Shown piece after piece: positions 54,347-63,791 of a stretch of 64,000 nucleotides of DNA (the stretch's first letter is position 1; every line of letters begins with the position of its first letter). Both the position numbers and the translations under genes were made by a program. The stretch lies in the NCBI RefSeq assembly GCF_031822435.1, contig NZ_JAVQLW010000003.1:248001-312000 (forward strand), given 5' to 3'. This DNA comes from Paracoccus sp. MBLB3053. Its GTDB lineage: Bacteria > Pseudomonadota > Alphaproteobacteria > Rhodobacterales > Rhodobacteraceae. A model generated the notes under the pieces. That model ran no database searches, was not told the origin of the DNA, and saw nothing but the letters and a program-made list of their open reading frames with translations.

Positions 54347-56144
54347 CAACATCCGCTTCCTGATCGTGGACGATATTCGGGAAAACATGATCGCGCTTGA
54401 GGCCCTGCTCAGACGCGACGGGTTGCAGGTCGATTTTGCCAATTCCGCCTCCGAAGCGCTCGAGTTGATGCTGGTCCATGATTATGCGTTGGCATTTCTA
54501 GATGTGCAGATGCCGGAAACCGATGGCTACGAGCTTGCCGAACTGATGCGCGGAGCCGAGCGGACGCGGGGCGTGCCGATCATCTTCGTCACCGCCGCCG
54601 ACCGCGACGAGCGCCGGCGTTTCCGCGGCTATGAAGCGGGCGCGGTCGATTACATCTTCAAGCCGCTTGACCCGGTGGTGCTGAAGTCAAAGGCCGAGGT
54701 CTTTTTCCGGATCGGCGAGCAGGCGCGTGATCTCGAGCGCCAAAGGGACGAGATGCGCGTGCTCGCGCATCATCGTGATGTCGCGATTTCCCGCCTCAAG
54801 GCGCATGCCGACAATTCGCCGCTCGCGCTGATCGAATGCGATCGGGAACTGACGATCAGAAGCTGGTCCATGGGGGCCGAGAGAATCTTTTCGCGCAGCG
54901 CGGTCCAGATGCTCGGGCATCATGTCTGCGACGAGGGATGGCTCAGCGACGACGCGGCCTCGGTCCTGCGCGGCTGGGTCGAAAGGGGAAAATCAGAGCC
55001 ACGCCACAGTGCCGAATTCCCCGCGCATCGTGGTGACGGCAAGCAGATCCATTGCGAGGTCTACGGCTCGATCCTGCAGGACCCTTCCGACGGCAACCTG
55101 TCGCTTTCGCTGCAAATTCTCGACGTGACCGAACGACGCCATGCCGAGGAGGTCCGTAATCTGCTCGTCGGTGAACTGAACCACCGGATCAAGAACACCT
55201 TGGCCAATGTTCAGGCCATCGCGCGCCAGACCCTGCGCCAATCCGAAGATCTCGACGGCTTCGGTCAGCGCTTCGCCGGACGGTTGCAGGCGCTCGCGCG
55301 CGCACATTCGATCCTGTCCGATGCGACCTGGTCCAGCGCGCCGCTGGACCAGATCATCAACGAACAGATCCGCGCCGGAACGCTGGATGCCGCGCGACTG
55401 GTCCGCAGCGGGCCGCGGGTTCAACTTTCGCCTGAAAATACCCTGAGGCTGGCGCTGAGCCTGCATGAATTGGGAACCAACGCCGCGAAGTACGGGGCAC
55501 TCTCCGTGCCTTCGGGCCGCGTGGTCCTGAGCTGGAAAGTGCAGGGCGATCACCTGCATCTGCGCTGGGAGGAGCAAGGCGGTCCCGCAGTGACACCACC
55601 CGCAAGGACGGGTTTCGGGACGACGCTGATCCGTGCAAGCGCCGGCGGCGATGATGACACGGTGCGCGCCGAATGGCTTGCCGCGGGCGTTGTCTGGACA
55701 ATCATCCTGCCGGTCGAAACCAACCTCGACGACCAACCGGAGCCCTGCCCTGCGCTGGAGCCGGTCGATCGCGCCAATCGCGTGCGGGAACTCAGCGGCT
55801 CGCATGTCCTTGTGATCGAGGACGAGCCGCTTGTTGCCATGGATATCAGTCACGAATTGAAGGCTGCCGGCGCGAGCACGGTCGATATCGCCCGCACGAT
55901 CAGCCAGGCATTGGAGGCAATCGAGCGCTCAGGCTTTGATGTGGCCCTGCTTGACGGGAACCTGTCTGGTGAACCGGTTGACCAGATCGCCACGGCGCTC
56001 ACCCGGCGGGCGATCCCGTTCTGTTTCGTTTCCGGATATGGCCGACAACATCTTCCGCAGAACTTTCAGGACACTCCGGTCGTCGAGAAACCTTTCCGGA
56101 CCGACGCCCTGCTTCCCGTGCTGTCGGAATTGATGAAGTCCTGA
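54336..56144 (+). CDS. receiver-PAS-HWE histidine kinase-receiver protein
   Basis: This 602-residue soluble signalling protein begins with a receiver (Asp56, Lys109), then a short coiled coil and a PAS domain (about 150-268). An HWE-type kinase follows: phospho-His283 in GELNHRIKNTLANVQA, N-box Asn382 in LHELGTNAAKYGALS, and WEEQGGP at 411-417. It ends with a C-terminal receiver (Asp540 in ALLDGNLSG, as in PhyR-like or Rec-HWE proteins; Lys585 in EKPF). HWE kinases are known inputs to the PhyR-NepR-EcfG general stress pathway. GGAG lies before the ATG at 54336. No transmembrane segment is seen, so it may receive phosphate from the upstream hybrid kinase. Confidence 0.9.
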   Translation: MPDDNIRFLIVDDIRENMIALEALLRRDGLQVDFANSASEALELMLVHDYALAFLDVQMPETDGYELAELMRGAERTRGVPIIFVTAADRDERRRFRGYEAGAVDYIFKPLDPVVLKSKAEVFFRIGEQARDLERQRDEMRVLAHHRDVAISRLKAHADNSPLALIECDRELTIRSWSMGAERIFSRSAVQMLGHHVCDEGWLSDDAASVLRGWVERGKSEPRHSAEFPAHRGDGKQIHCEVYGSILQDPSDGNLSLSLQILDVTERRHAEEVRNLLVGELNHRIKNTLANVQAIARQTLRQSEDLDGFGQRFAGRLQALARAHSILSDATWSSAPLDQIINEQIRAGTLDAARLVRSGPRVQLSPENTLRLALSLHELGTNAAKYGALSVPSGRVVLSWKVQGDHLHLRWEEQGGPAVTPPARTGFGTTLIRASAGGDDDTVRAEWLAAGVVWTIILPVETNLDDQPEPCPALEPVDRANRVRELSGSHVLVIEDEPLVAMDISHELKAAGASTVDIARTISQALEAIERSGFDVALLDGNLSGEPVDQIATALTRRAIPFCFVSGYGRQHLPQNFQDTPVVEKPFRTDALLPVLSELMKS

Positions 56145-56152
56145 GCCCCTCA

Positions 56153-56166
56153 CCGTTTTAAAACGG
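56153..56166. repeat. perfect palindrome after the kinase operon
   Basis: CCGTTTTAAAACGG is a perfect 14-bp palindrome 8 bases after the kinase stop. It overlaps a small hairpin (CGGAG 56164-56168 with CTCCG 56176-56180). It may be a weak terminator or a binding site for a regulator of the TRAP operon 250 bases downstream. Confidence 0.4.
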
Positions 56167-56417
56167 AGTTTGTCGCTCCGAGACTGGTCGCGTTCGCATC
56201 AGAGCGCGGCACAGTCATGCCTGACCTGTTCCATATCGTGGAGTCCGAACCAACCAAAAACCGGACAAACTTCCCGAAACCGCCGCGCTTCGCCACTTTC
56301 TGCTTGCATTTCGCTTCTCAGCCTACAGAAATTCGAACCCGAGCGGCAGGCATACGGTCCACATGATGGATCGCGCGCAAGGGATGGGGAGATCCCGTCG
56401 CGGGAAGGGAGGACAGA

Positions 56418-58295
56418 ATGCAACTCACCGACAATGATCGGGGGGCCGAACTCGCGCTCGGCGGGGTCGAGGCCCTGACGGAACCGAAGCGCGCCGAATA
56501 CTGGATGCGGCCGGTCGAATTCCTGGCCGCCGGACTGCTGGTGGTGATGATCGTTACCGTTCTGGCCAATGTCTTCTTCAGATATGTCCTGACCAAGCCC
56601 CTGATCTGGGGGGACGAGGTCGCATCGATCAGCTTCATCTGGATGGCGATGCTGGGTGCTGCCATGGCCGTTGACCGGCATGAGCACATGCGCCTGACCG
56701 TATTCCTGCCCCTTTTGCCCGAAAGGCTTGCCCGCGCGGTCGAAGTCGTGGGGCAGGTGCTGGTCTGCATCCTGTTGTTGCGCCTTCTGCCAGTCGCAAT
56801 CGAATATGCCTATGAGGAAAGCTATGTGACATCGCCCGCTCTGGGATTGCCGATGTCCTTCCGCGCCTCGGCCCTGCCAACCGGGATCGGGCTGATGAGC
56901 GTGCTGATGCTGGTGTCGGTGCTGCGGACGCGAGCTTGGGCCACGATCGCGGGGACGTTGGTGGTGGCGGCGGCTGTGGTCGCACTCCTCTGGTTTGCAA
57001 AGCCCGGGCTGCTCGCGATCGGCAACTGGAACCTGCCGATCTTCCTTGGGCTGGTCGTCGGTATCCTATTGCTGATGGGGGTCCCGATCGCCTTCTGTTT
57101 CGCCCTTGGCACGCTGTCCTACCTGACCTTCGCCAGCCATTCGCCTGTCTTCGTCATGATCGGGCGGATCGACGAGGGCATGTCTTCGCTGATCCTGCTT
57201 TCCGTGCCTGTCTTTGTCCTGCTGGGCTGTATTCTGGACGCAACGGGAATGGGCAAGGCCATCGTGAATTTCCTGGCATCGCTGCTTGGTCACGTGAAGG
57301 CAGGGATGAGCTATGTCCTGCTTGGCTCGATGTTCCTCGTCTCGGGGATCTCTGGCTCCAAGGTTTCCGACATGGCGACCGTGGCCCCGGCCCTTTTCCC
57401 TGAAATGCGCCGCCGTGGCCATTCCGCGCCCGAGATGACGGCCCTGCTGGCGACCGGCGCGGCCATGGCCGATACCGTTCCACCCTCGATCGTGCTGATC
57501 GTGCTCGGTTCGGTCGCGGGCGTGTCGATCGCGGGGCTGTTCATTTCGGGCTTTGCCATCGCCATGGTGTTGCTGATCGTTCTGGCCGTGCTTGCACGCT
57601 GGAAGGCAAAGGACGAAGACATGAGCGGCGTGAAGCGCGCTTCCCTGTCGTTCATCGGCAAGGCCGCAGTGATTGCGACGCCGGCCCTGGTCCTGCCCTT
57701 CATGATCCGCAGCCTTGTCGGCGGTGGCGTCGCGACCGCGACAGAGGTGTCGACCATCGCCGTCGTCTATGCCTTCGTGATCGGTGTCCTGCTTTATGGC
57801 GGCATCCCCATGCGCAAGCTGGGCAACATGCTGGTCGAAACGGCAGCCATGTCGGGTGCGATCCTGTTGATCCTTGGCGCGGCATCTTCGATGGCATGGG
57901 CGCTGACCCAATCGGGTTTCGCGCGCGACCTGATGGCGATCGTGACCGGCCTGCCCGGTGGCTGGGTCGTCTTCATGCTCGCCTCGATCGCTATTTTTCT
58001 GGTGCTCGGCTGTGTGCTGGAAGGGCTGCCTGCCATCGTGCTGCTGGCGCCGATCATGTTCCCGATCGCACGCGGCCTCGGGATCCACGACATCCACTAT
58101 GCCATGGTCATCGTGACCGCGATGAATATCGGGCTGATGGCGCCGCCCATCGGCATCGGATTCTACATCGCCTGCAAGATCGCCGACGTGCCTGCCGATC
58201 AGGTGATGCGCCGGATCTGGCCCTATCTGCTGGCGCTGATGATCGGCCTTTTCGTGATCGCGGCCGTGCCTTGGTTTTCGACCGCGCTGCTCTGA
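56418..58295 (+). CDS. TRAP transporter fused permease (DctQ-DctM)
   Basis: This 625-residue membrane protein combines a DctQ unit (about 30-185, LANVFFRYVLTKPLIWGDEVASISFIWMAMLGAA) with a DctM unit (about 195-625). DctM blocks include GVPIAFCFALGTLSYL, VSGISGSKVSDMATVAPALFPEMRRRG and GCVLEGLPAIVLLAPIMFPIARGLG. It imports a carboxylate using an ion gradient with the binding protein encoded 31 bases downstream. GGGAGGAC gives the ribosome site, and a small palindrome (TCCCG/CGGGA, 56393-56405) lies right before it. It begins the catabolic operon that runs to the window end. Confidence 0.9.
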   Translation: MQLTDNDRGAELALGGVEALTEPKRAEYWMRPVEFLAAGLLVVMIVTVLANVFFRYVLTKPLIWGDEVASISFIWMAMLGAAMAVDRHEHMRLTVFLPLLPERLARAVEVVGQVLVCILLLRLLPVAIEYAYEESYVTSPALGLPMSFRASALPTGIGLMSVLMLVSVLRTRAWATIAGTLVVAAAVVALLWFAKPGLLAIGNWNLPIFLGLVVGILLLMGVPIAFCFALGTLSYLTFASHSPVFVMIGRIDEGMSSLILLSVPVFVLLGCILDATGMGKAIVNFLASLLGHVKAGMSYVLLGSMFLVSGISGSKVSDMATVAPALFPEMRRRGHSAPEMTALLATGAAMADTVPPSIVLIVLGSVAGVSIAGLFISGFAIAMVLLIVLAVLARWKAKDEDMSGVKRASLSFIGKAAVIATPALVLPFMIRSLVGGGVATATEVSTIAVVYAFVIGVLLYGGIPMRKLGNMLVETAAMSGAILLILGAASSMAWALTQSGFARDLMAIVTGLPGGWVVFMLASIAIFLVLGCVLEGLPAIVLLAPIMFPIARGLGIHDIHYAMVIVTAMNIGLMAPPIGIGFYIACKIADVPADQVMRRIWPYLLALMIGLFVIAAVPWFSTALL

Positions 58296-58326
58296 CGATT
58301 TCATAACCCTCGGGGAGGAGGAAAAC

Positions 58327-59343
58327 ATGAAAACAACCCGTCGCACGATCTTGCTGGGTGCCGCAGCCACGGCGCTTGCCGCGCCGTTCATCCGGCCGGG
58401 ACCAGCCCGCGCAGCGGATTTCGCCTACAAGATCGCGAACAACCAACCGATGGAGCATCCGAGCAACGTCCGCCTGGCCGAAGCGACCAAGGCCATCCTG
58501 GAAGAAACCTCGGGGAGCGTCGATATCCAGATCTTCCCGTCTAACCAGCTTGGTGCCGATACCGACGTGCTCGGCCAGCTTCGGGCGGGCGGGGTCGAAT
58601 TCTTCCAGCTTTCGCCGGTCATTCTTTCGACGCTGGTGCCCAATGCCTCGATCAACGGGATCGGCTTTGCCTTCCCGAATTACGACGCCGTCTGGAAGGC
58701 GATGGACGGCGAACTTGGTGCCTATGCGCGCGGTCAGATCGAAGAGGCCGGTCTGATCGTGATGGACAAGATCTGGGATAACGGCTTCCGTCAGACCACG
58801 TCCTCGACCAAGGCGATCACCAGCCCGGCCGATCTGGAGGGCTTCAAGATCCGGGTGCCGGTCAGCCCGCTCTGGACGTCAATGTTCTCGGCATTCGGCG
58901 CTGCTCCCGCTTCGATCAATTTCGCCGAGGTCTACACGGCACTCCAGACCGGGATCGTCGACGGGCAGGAAAACCCGCTCACGATCATGAAGGTGGCCAA
59001 GATGTGGGAGGTCCAGAAATACCTTTCTCTGACCAATCACATGTGGGATGGCTTCTGGCTGCTCGGCAACCGCCGCGCGTGGAATGCGCTGCCCGAGGAC
59101 GCCCAGCAGATCATCGCCAAGCATTTCAACGCCGGCGCCGAAAAGCAGCGCGCAGACGTGATGGAGTTGAACGCTTCGCTGCGGAGCGATCTGGAAGGCC
59201 ATGGCTTTACCTTCAATGAAGTCGATCCGAAGCCATTCGAGGAAAAGCTGCGCGAGGCAGGCTTTTACGCGGAATGGAAGAAGACCTATGGCGACGAGGC
59301 CTGGGCCATTCTTGAAGCTGCAGTCGGTCGCCAACTGGCCTGA
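58327..59343 (+). CDS. TRAP transporter DctP-type binding protein (Tat exported)
   Basis: This 338-residue periplasmic binding protein has a twin-arginine-type signal (TRRTILLGAAATALAAPFI) cut near ARA-A. The body has DctP features: ADFAYKIANNQPMEHPSNVRLAEATKAILEETSG, IQIFPSNQLGADTDVLGQLRAGGVEF and LEGFKIRVPVSP with the carboxylate-binding Arg near 176. The ligand is a carboxylic acid that is presumably activated to a CoA ester by the synthetase encoded downstream. Confidence 0.9.
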   Translation: MKTTRRTILLGAAATALAAPFIRPGPARAADFAYKIANNQPMEHPSNVRLAEATKAILEETSGSVDIQIFPSNQLGADTDVLGQLRAGGVEFFQLSPVILSTLVPNASINGIGFAFPNYDAVWKAMDGELGAYARGQIEEAGLIVMDKIWDNGFRQTTSSTKAITSPADLEGFKIRVPVSPLWTSMFSAFGAAPASINFAEVYTALQTGIVDGQENPLTIMKVAKMWEVQKYLSLTNHMWDGFWLLGNRRAWNALPEDAQQIIAKHFNAGAEKQRADVMELNASLRSDLEGHGFTFNEVDPKPFEEKLREAGFYAEWKKTYGDEAWAILEAAVGRQLA

Positions 59344-59348
59344 CGCGG

Positions 59349-60179
59349 ATGTCCCGGTCCCCCGATCGCGTCCGGACGCAGACCGAGCCAGCCCAGGCTG
59401 GGGCGCAGGCTGTCGTGCGGGCATTGTCGCTGCTGTCGCTTGTCGGCAGGGGCGGGAACGAGGGGCTGGGGCTTTCGCAACTTGCCGAGGATGCCGGGCT
59501 GACCCGACCGACCGTGCGGCGCCTTCTTCTTGCACTGGGCGCGGCACGCATGGTGGAACAGGACAGACGGACGCGCCGCTATCATCTTGGCCCGGAAGCC
59601 TATCTTCTGTGCTCATTCGCCCAGGACCGGCATGGCATCCTGACGCATGCGCGCGATGCGATGCTGCGACTGGCGCAGGAAACCGGCGACACGGTCTTCC
59701 TGACCGTTCCACAGGACGACCATAGCCTGTGCCTTGATCGCATCGAAGGCGATTTCCCGATCCGAACCCATGCGCTCAAACGAGGCGATCGCAAGCCGGC
59801 CGGCGTGGGCGCCGGCGGAATGGCGATCCTTGCCGCCCTGCCCGTCCCAGAGGCGGATGCGCTGCTAAGGCGCGTCGCGCATCTGACCGGCAATCTTGGC
59901 CCCCTGCTCGCGCAGGATCTGCATCGGGCACGTGACCTGGGTCATGCGCTCAATCCGGGGCGTATCGTTCCGGGTTCCTGGGGGATCGGGGTGGCGATCC
60001 TTTGGCCCGATGGCCGGCCCGCCGGGGCGCTTTCGATCGCGGCGATCGAAGACCGCATGCGCCGCGATCGACAGCCCATGCTGGTTGCCGCCCTTGAACG
60101 CGAGGCGCGCGAGGTCGCCGCAAGGCTTGCCGCGCTCGACCCGCGTCCCCTTTCCGAAACAAAGAGGAACACCGCATGA
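59349..60179 (+). CDS. IclR-family transcriptional regulator
   Basis: This 276-residue regulator has an N-terminal winged helix (AVVRALSLLSLV...LSQLAEDAGLTRPTVRRLLLALGAARMVEQD, about 21-76) and an IclR effector domain (from about 85) with LCLDRIEGDFPIRTHALKRGDRKPAGVGAGGMAILAALP. IclR members control catabolic operons for carboxylic and aromatic acids. It sits inside the operon it probably regulates, 5 bases after the binding-protein gene, and its stop overlaps the thiolase start by 4 bases. Confidence 0.88.
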   Translation: MSRSPDRVRTQTEPAQAGAQAVVRALSLLSLVGRGGNEGLGLSQLAEDAGLTRPTVRRLLLALGAARMVEQDRRTRRYHLGPEAYLLCSFAQDRHGILTHARDAMLRLAQETGDTVFLTVPQDDHSLCLDRIEGDFPIRTHALKRGDRKPAGVGAGGMAILAALPVPEADALLRRVAHLTGNLGPLLAQDLHRARDLGHALNPGRIVPGSWGIGVAILWPDGRPAGALSIAAIEDRMRRDRQPMLVAALEREAREVAARLAALDPRPLSETKRNTA

Positions 60180-61345
60180 GCGAACCGCTGATCGTTGGTT
60201 GGTCGCATGGCAAGTTCGGCAAATCCCAAGCGCCCGATACAATGTCCCTGATGCAGGAAGTGGCGCTGCCCGCACTGGAACATGCCGGCATAGCCCCCGA
60301 TGCCGTCGATGGCATCTTCACGGGCGTCTACAACAACGGCTTCTCGCGGCAGGATTTTCAGGGCGCGCTCGTTGCCATGGGGACACCCGAGCTGACGGGC
60401 GTGCCCTTCATGCGGACCGAAAATGCCTGCGCGACAGGCTCGGCCGCGATCTACGCTGCCGCCGACTTCATCGCCTCGGGTCGCGGGCGCGTCGCACTGG
60501 TTATCGGGGCAGAGAAGATGACCGCAACGCCAGGTCACGAAGTCGGAGACATCCTGCTTTCCGCCAGCTACGTCCCCGAGGAAGGCCAGATCGAGGGCGG
60601 TTTTGCTGGCGTCTTCGGTCGCATCACAAGCACTTATTTCCAACGTCACGGCGACCGCTCGGAAGAGCTGGCCATGATTGCCGCCAAGAACCACGAAAAT
60701 GGAATGCGCAATCCATACGCGCATATGCACAAGCCCTTCGACGCGGCATTCTGCAATACCATTTCAGACAAGAACCCCCTGGTTGCAGGACCATTGCGGC
60801 GGACAGATTGCTCGCTCGTCTCGGATGGTGCGGCGGCGCTTGTCCTGGCGGATGCCGAGATGGCGGCAGAACTGTCCCGCGCCATCCGGTTTCGAGCGCG
60901 GGCGCAGGCGGGCGATTTCCTTGCCCTGTCGCGCAGGGACCCCATTGCCTTCGACGGGCCGCATCGGGCATGGCGCGCCGCGCTGGATCAGGCGGGTCTG
61001 AGTGTCATGGACCTTGACCTTGTCGAAACCCACGACTGCTTCACCACTGCCGAGATGATCGAATATGAAGCGATGGGCCTGGCTCCGCGCGGCGAAGGCT
61101 GGCGCGTGATCCGGGACGGCGTGACGCGTTTTGACGGCGCGCTGCCAGTCAATCCCTCGGGCGGGCTGAAATCGCGCGGCCATCCCATCGGCGCAACGGG
61201 CGTGTCGCAACATGTCATGGTCGCCATGCAGCTTGCCGGTGATGCAGGCGACATGCAGCTGCGCGATCCCCGATTGGGCGGCGTCTTCAACATGGGCGGC
61301 GCTGCGGTGGCGAGCTACTGTTCGATCCTGGAGCGCGTGAAATGA
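60176..61345 (+). CDS. thiolase (SCP2/acetyl-CoA acetyltransferase type)
   Basis: This 389-residue thiolase-fold enzyme has the nucleophilic Cys85 in TENACATGSAA, LVETHDCFTTAE with the SCP2-thiolase-type catalytic His, and GGLKSRGHPIGATG near 325-338. The late CG-type cysteine motif of classical thiolases is replaced here by GGVFNMGG, as in SCP2 members. It cleaves or forms a C-C bond in an acyl-CoA. It is translationally coupled to IclR upstream and to the acyl-CoA synthetase downstream (ATGA overlap), which places it in one CoA-ester pathway. Confidence 0.87.
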   Translation: MSEPLIVGWSHGKFGKSQAPDTMSLMQEVALPALEHAGIAPDAVDGIFTGVYNNGFSRQDFQGALVAMGTPELTGVPFMRTENACATGSAAIYAAADFIASGRGRVALVIGAEKMTATPGHEVGDILLSASYVPEEGQIEGGFAGVFGRITSTYFQRHGDRSEELAMIAAKNHENGMRNPYAHMHKPFDAAFCNTISDKNPLVAGPLRRTDCSLVSDGAAALVLADAEMAAELSRAIRFRARAQAGDFLALSRRDPIAFDGPHRAWRAALDQAGLSVMDLDLVETHDCFTTAEMIEYEAMGLAPRGEGWRVIRDGVTRFDGALPVNPSGGLKSRGHPIGATGVSQHVMVAMQLAGDAGDMQLRDPRLGGVFNMGGAAVASYCSILERVK

Positions 61346-62961
61346 CTGGGCCGATTGGCGGAATGCGCCCCATCTCGACACGGGTCATGAACCTTGCGAC
61401 CTTCCTGACACAGGCGGCAAGGCGCGACCCGGACGGAACCGCGCTCGTCATGGCGGACACGATCTGGAGCTGGTCGGAATTCGAGCGACGGACGGATGCG
61501 CTGGCTTTCGCGCTGCAATCGGAACTGGGGCTGCGCAAGGGCGATCGGGTTCTGTGCCAATCTCAGAACTGTCTTGAGATGATGCAGGCCATGTTCGCCG
61601 TCTGGCGCGCCGGGGGCGTCTGGGTACCCGCAAATTTCCGCCAGACCCCGGAAGAGGTCGCCTACCTGACCGAGGCGTCGGGCGCGCGCTTCATGTTCTG
61701 CAACGCGACCTTCCCCGGGCACGCCACCGCCTGCCGCTTGGCCTGCCCCGAATTGACGGTGCTGTCATTCGGCGGTTCGGATTTCGCGCCTGCGATCGAG
61801 GATATCACGTCGCGCTCATCGGGCCAAAGGCCGATCATCGCCGAAGTGGACCGCGACGATCCGTGCTGGTTCTTCTTCACGTCGGGCACAACCGGGCGAC
61901 CGAAGGCATCGGTTCTGACCCATGGCCAGATGTCCTTTGTCGTCACCAACCACCTTGCCGACCTGATGCCGGGCCTGACATCAGACGATGCTTCGCTGGT
62001 CGTGGCGCCCTTGTCCCATGGCGCAGGTGTTCACCAGTTGACCCAGGTCGCGCGGGGCGTGAAGACCGTGCTGATGCCCAGCGAGAAGTTCGAGGTCGCG
62101 ACGGTCTGGGAACTGGTTCGCGAATGGCGTGTGTCGACCATGTTCACGGTGCCCACGATACTCAAGCTGATGGTCGAACATCCGTCGGTCGCTGCGGCCG
62201 ATACCTCGTCCTTGCGCTATGTGATCTATGCAGGCGCGCCCATGTACCGGGTCGATCAGCAGCAAGCGTTGCGTGTCCTGGGCAAGGTGCTCGTCCAATA
62301 TTTCGGCCTTGGCGAATGCACCGGCAATATCACCGTCCTGCCCGCCCATCTGCACGAGGCTGAAGACGGCCCCACCGCCCGAATCGGAACATGCGGCCAT
62401 GCCCGCACAGGGATCGAGATCCAGATCCAGGACGATGAGGGACATGAATTGCCCCCCGGCCAGACCGGCGAAATCTGCTGCATCGGGCCCGCCGTCTTCG
62501 CCGGTTACTATCAGAACCCCGAGGCCAACGCGAAATCCTTCCGCAATGGCTGGTTCAGGACGGGCGATCTTGGCCATCTGGATGAACAAGGTTTTCTTTA
62601 TATCACGGGTCGCCAGTCGGACATGTTCATATCGGGAGGATCGAACGTCTATCCACGCGAGATCGAGGAAAAGATCCTGACCCATCCCGCCATCAACGAG
62701 GTTGCGGTGCTCGGGCTTCCCGACCCCCTGTGGGGCGAGGTCGGCTGGGCCGTCTGCGTTGCCTCCGGCCCTGTGCAGGAGGATGAACTGGCCGAATTCC
62801 TCGACGGTAAGCTTTCCCGCTACAAGATGCCGAAGCGGTTCCTGTTCTGGGACGCCCTGCCCAAATCAGCCTATGGGAAGATCACCAAGAAGATGATCCG
62901 TGAGGAAATCGAAACGCGCGGACTTCTGGCGCAAAGCAATGCGACGAAGGCTCCGGCGTGA
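61342..62961 (+). CDS. acyl-CoA synthetase (AMP-forming)
   Basis: This 539-residue adenylate-forming ligase activates a carboxylic acid to its CoA ester with ATP. It has the AMP-binding loop FFFTSGTTGRPKASVLTHG (about 174-192), YFGLGECTGN near 316, GWFRTGDLGHLDEQGFLYITGR (about 397-418) and the C-terminal catalytic Lys in YKMPKRFLFWDALPKSAYGKITKK. The start at 61342 overlaps the thiolase stop; MNLATFL at 61387 is an alternative. The acid imported by the TRAP system is the likely substrate. The sequence does not identify it. Confidence 0.9.
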   Translation: MTGPIGGMRPISTRVMNLATFLTQAARRDPDGTALVMADTIWSWSEFERRTDALAFALQSELGLRKGDRVLCQSQNCLEMMQAMFAVWRAGGVWVPANFRQTPEEVAYLTEASGARFMFCNATFPGHATACRLACPELTVLSFGGSDFAPAIEDITSRSSGQRPIIAEVDRDDPCWFFFTSGTTGRPKASVLTHGQMSFVVTNHLADLMPGLTSDDASLVVAPLSHGAGVHQLTQVARGVKTVLMPSEKFEVATVWELVREWRVSTMFTVPTILKLMVEHPSVAAADTSSLRYVIYAGAPMYRVDQQQALRVLGKVLVQYFGLGECTGNITVLPAHLHEAEDGPTARIGTCGHARTGIEIQIQDDEGHELPPGQTGEICCIGPAVFAGYYQNPEANAKSFRNGWFRTGDLGHLDEQGFLYITGRQSDMFISGGSNVYPREIEEKILTHPAINEVAVLGLPDPLWGEVGWAVCVASGPVQEDELAEFLDGKLSRYKMPKRFLFWDALPKSAYGKITKKMIREEIETRGLLAQSNATKAPA

Positions 62962-63791
62962 ACGCGCGAATGAAGCATCCCGGCCCGCGCGCAATCGAAC
63001 GGGTGATCGCGCGCCCAGCGGCCCTTCAGCGCATCTGCGGCGTCCTGAAGGCTGGCCAGAGTGTCATCGCGGCGGTCGGGGAGCTTTTTGCCGAAAAAGG
63101 GCTGAAAGGCGGTGTTGTGTTTCTCAGCGGTGTCACCTGCGCGCCCATTCGATATGTTCTGCCGGCGCTTTCCACGGATGGTCTGCATGCCGCGTGGTAT
63201 TCGCAGATCCATTCGCCCGACGGGCGATGGAGGCTGGCAAGCGCGACCGCCTCGGTCGGCTGGAAGGAGGGGGCGCCGTTCCTGCATTGCCACGGCATCT
63301 GGTCGGGGTCTGGCGAAACGGCCATGGGGCATCTTTTGCCATCCGACAGCGTCATCGCCGAGGATTGCCACGTTTCGGGCTTCGGGGCTCCTGCTGCGTG
63401 GTTCGAAGCCCTGCCCGATGCCGAAACGGCCTTCACCCTGTTCACTCCTCTGGGAGGGGAAGACGGAAACTCCCTTCTGGTCCGCATCCTTCCCGGCGAG
63501 GATGTCGTGACCGCGATCGAGAATGTCGCTGCCGCGCATGGCATCCTGAATGCGGGCCTGCACGCGGTCGGCAGCATCGACCATATCCGCTTTGCCGAGG
63601 GTCACCGGATGGATTGTCTTGCGACGGAACTCCACTTCAAGGGTGCCGAGCTTCGGGCTGGCAAGGCGCATATCGGCATCGAGGTGGTGGATATTCACGG
63701 AAACATCGCGCGGGGAACGCTGCTTCGAGGGGAAAATCCCGTCGGCGTCACGCTGGAACTGGTCATCGAAAACCGAAAGGAACTGCCATGA
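62958..63791 (+). CDS. tandem PPC/DUF296-domain protein
   Basis: This 277-residue protein appears to carry two PPC (DUF296) modules. The first spans about 12-150, with FLHCHGIW (His110, His112), MGHLLPSD (His125) and a strand VIAEDCHVSGFG. The second spans about 165-272, with HIGIEVVDIHGNIARGTLL (His238, His247) and GVTLELVIENRK. In single PPC proteins the conserved His residues bind metal and the proteins trimerise, but their chemistry is little known. The start is a GTG at 62958 overlapping the upstream stop (GTGA); an ATG lies 12 bases later. Its place between the CoA ligase and the SDR points to an enzyme of the pathway. Domain assignment is by pattern only. Confidence 0.7.
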   Translation: MNARMKHPGPRAIERVIARPAALQRICGVLKAGQSVIAAVGELFAEKGLKGGVVFLSGVTCAPIRYVLPALSTDGLHAAWYSQIHSPDGRWRLASATASVGWKEGAPFLHCHGIWSGSGETAMGHLLPSDSVIAEDCHVSGFGAPAAWFEALPDAETAFTLFTPLGGEDGNSLLVRILPGEDVVTAIENVAAAHGILNAGLHAVGSIDHIRFAEGHRMDCLATELHFKGAELRAGKAHIGIEVVDIHGNIARGTLLRGENPVGVTLELVIENRKELP

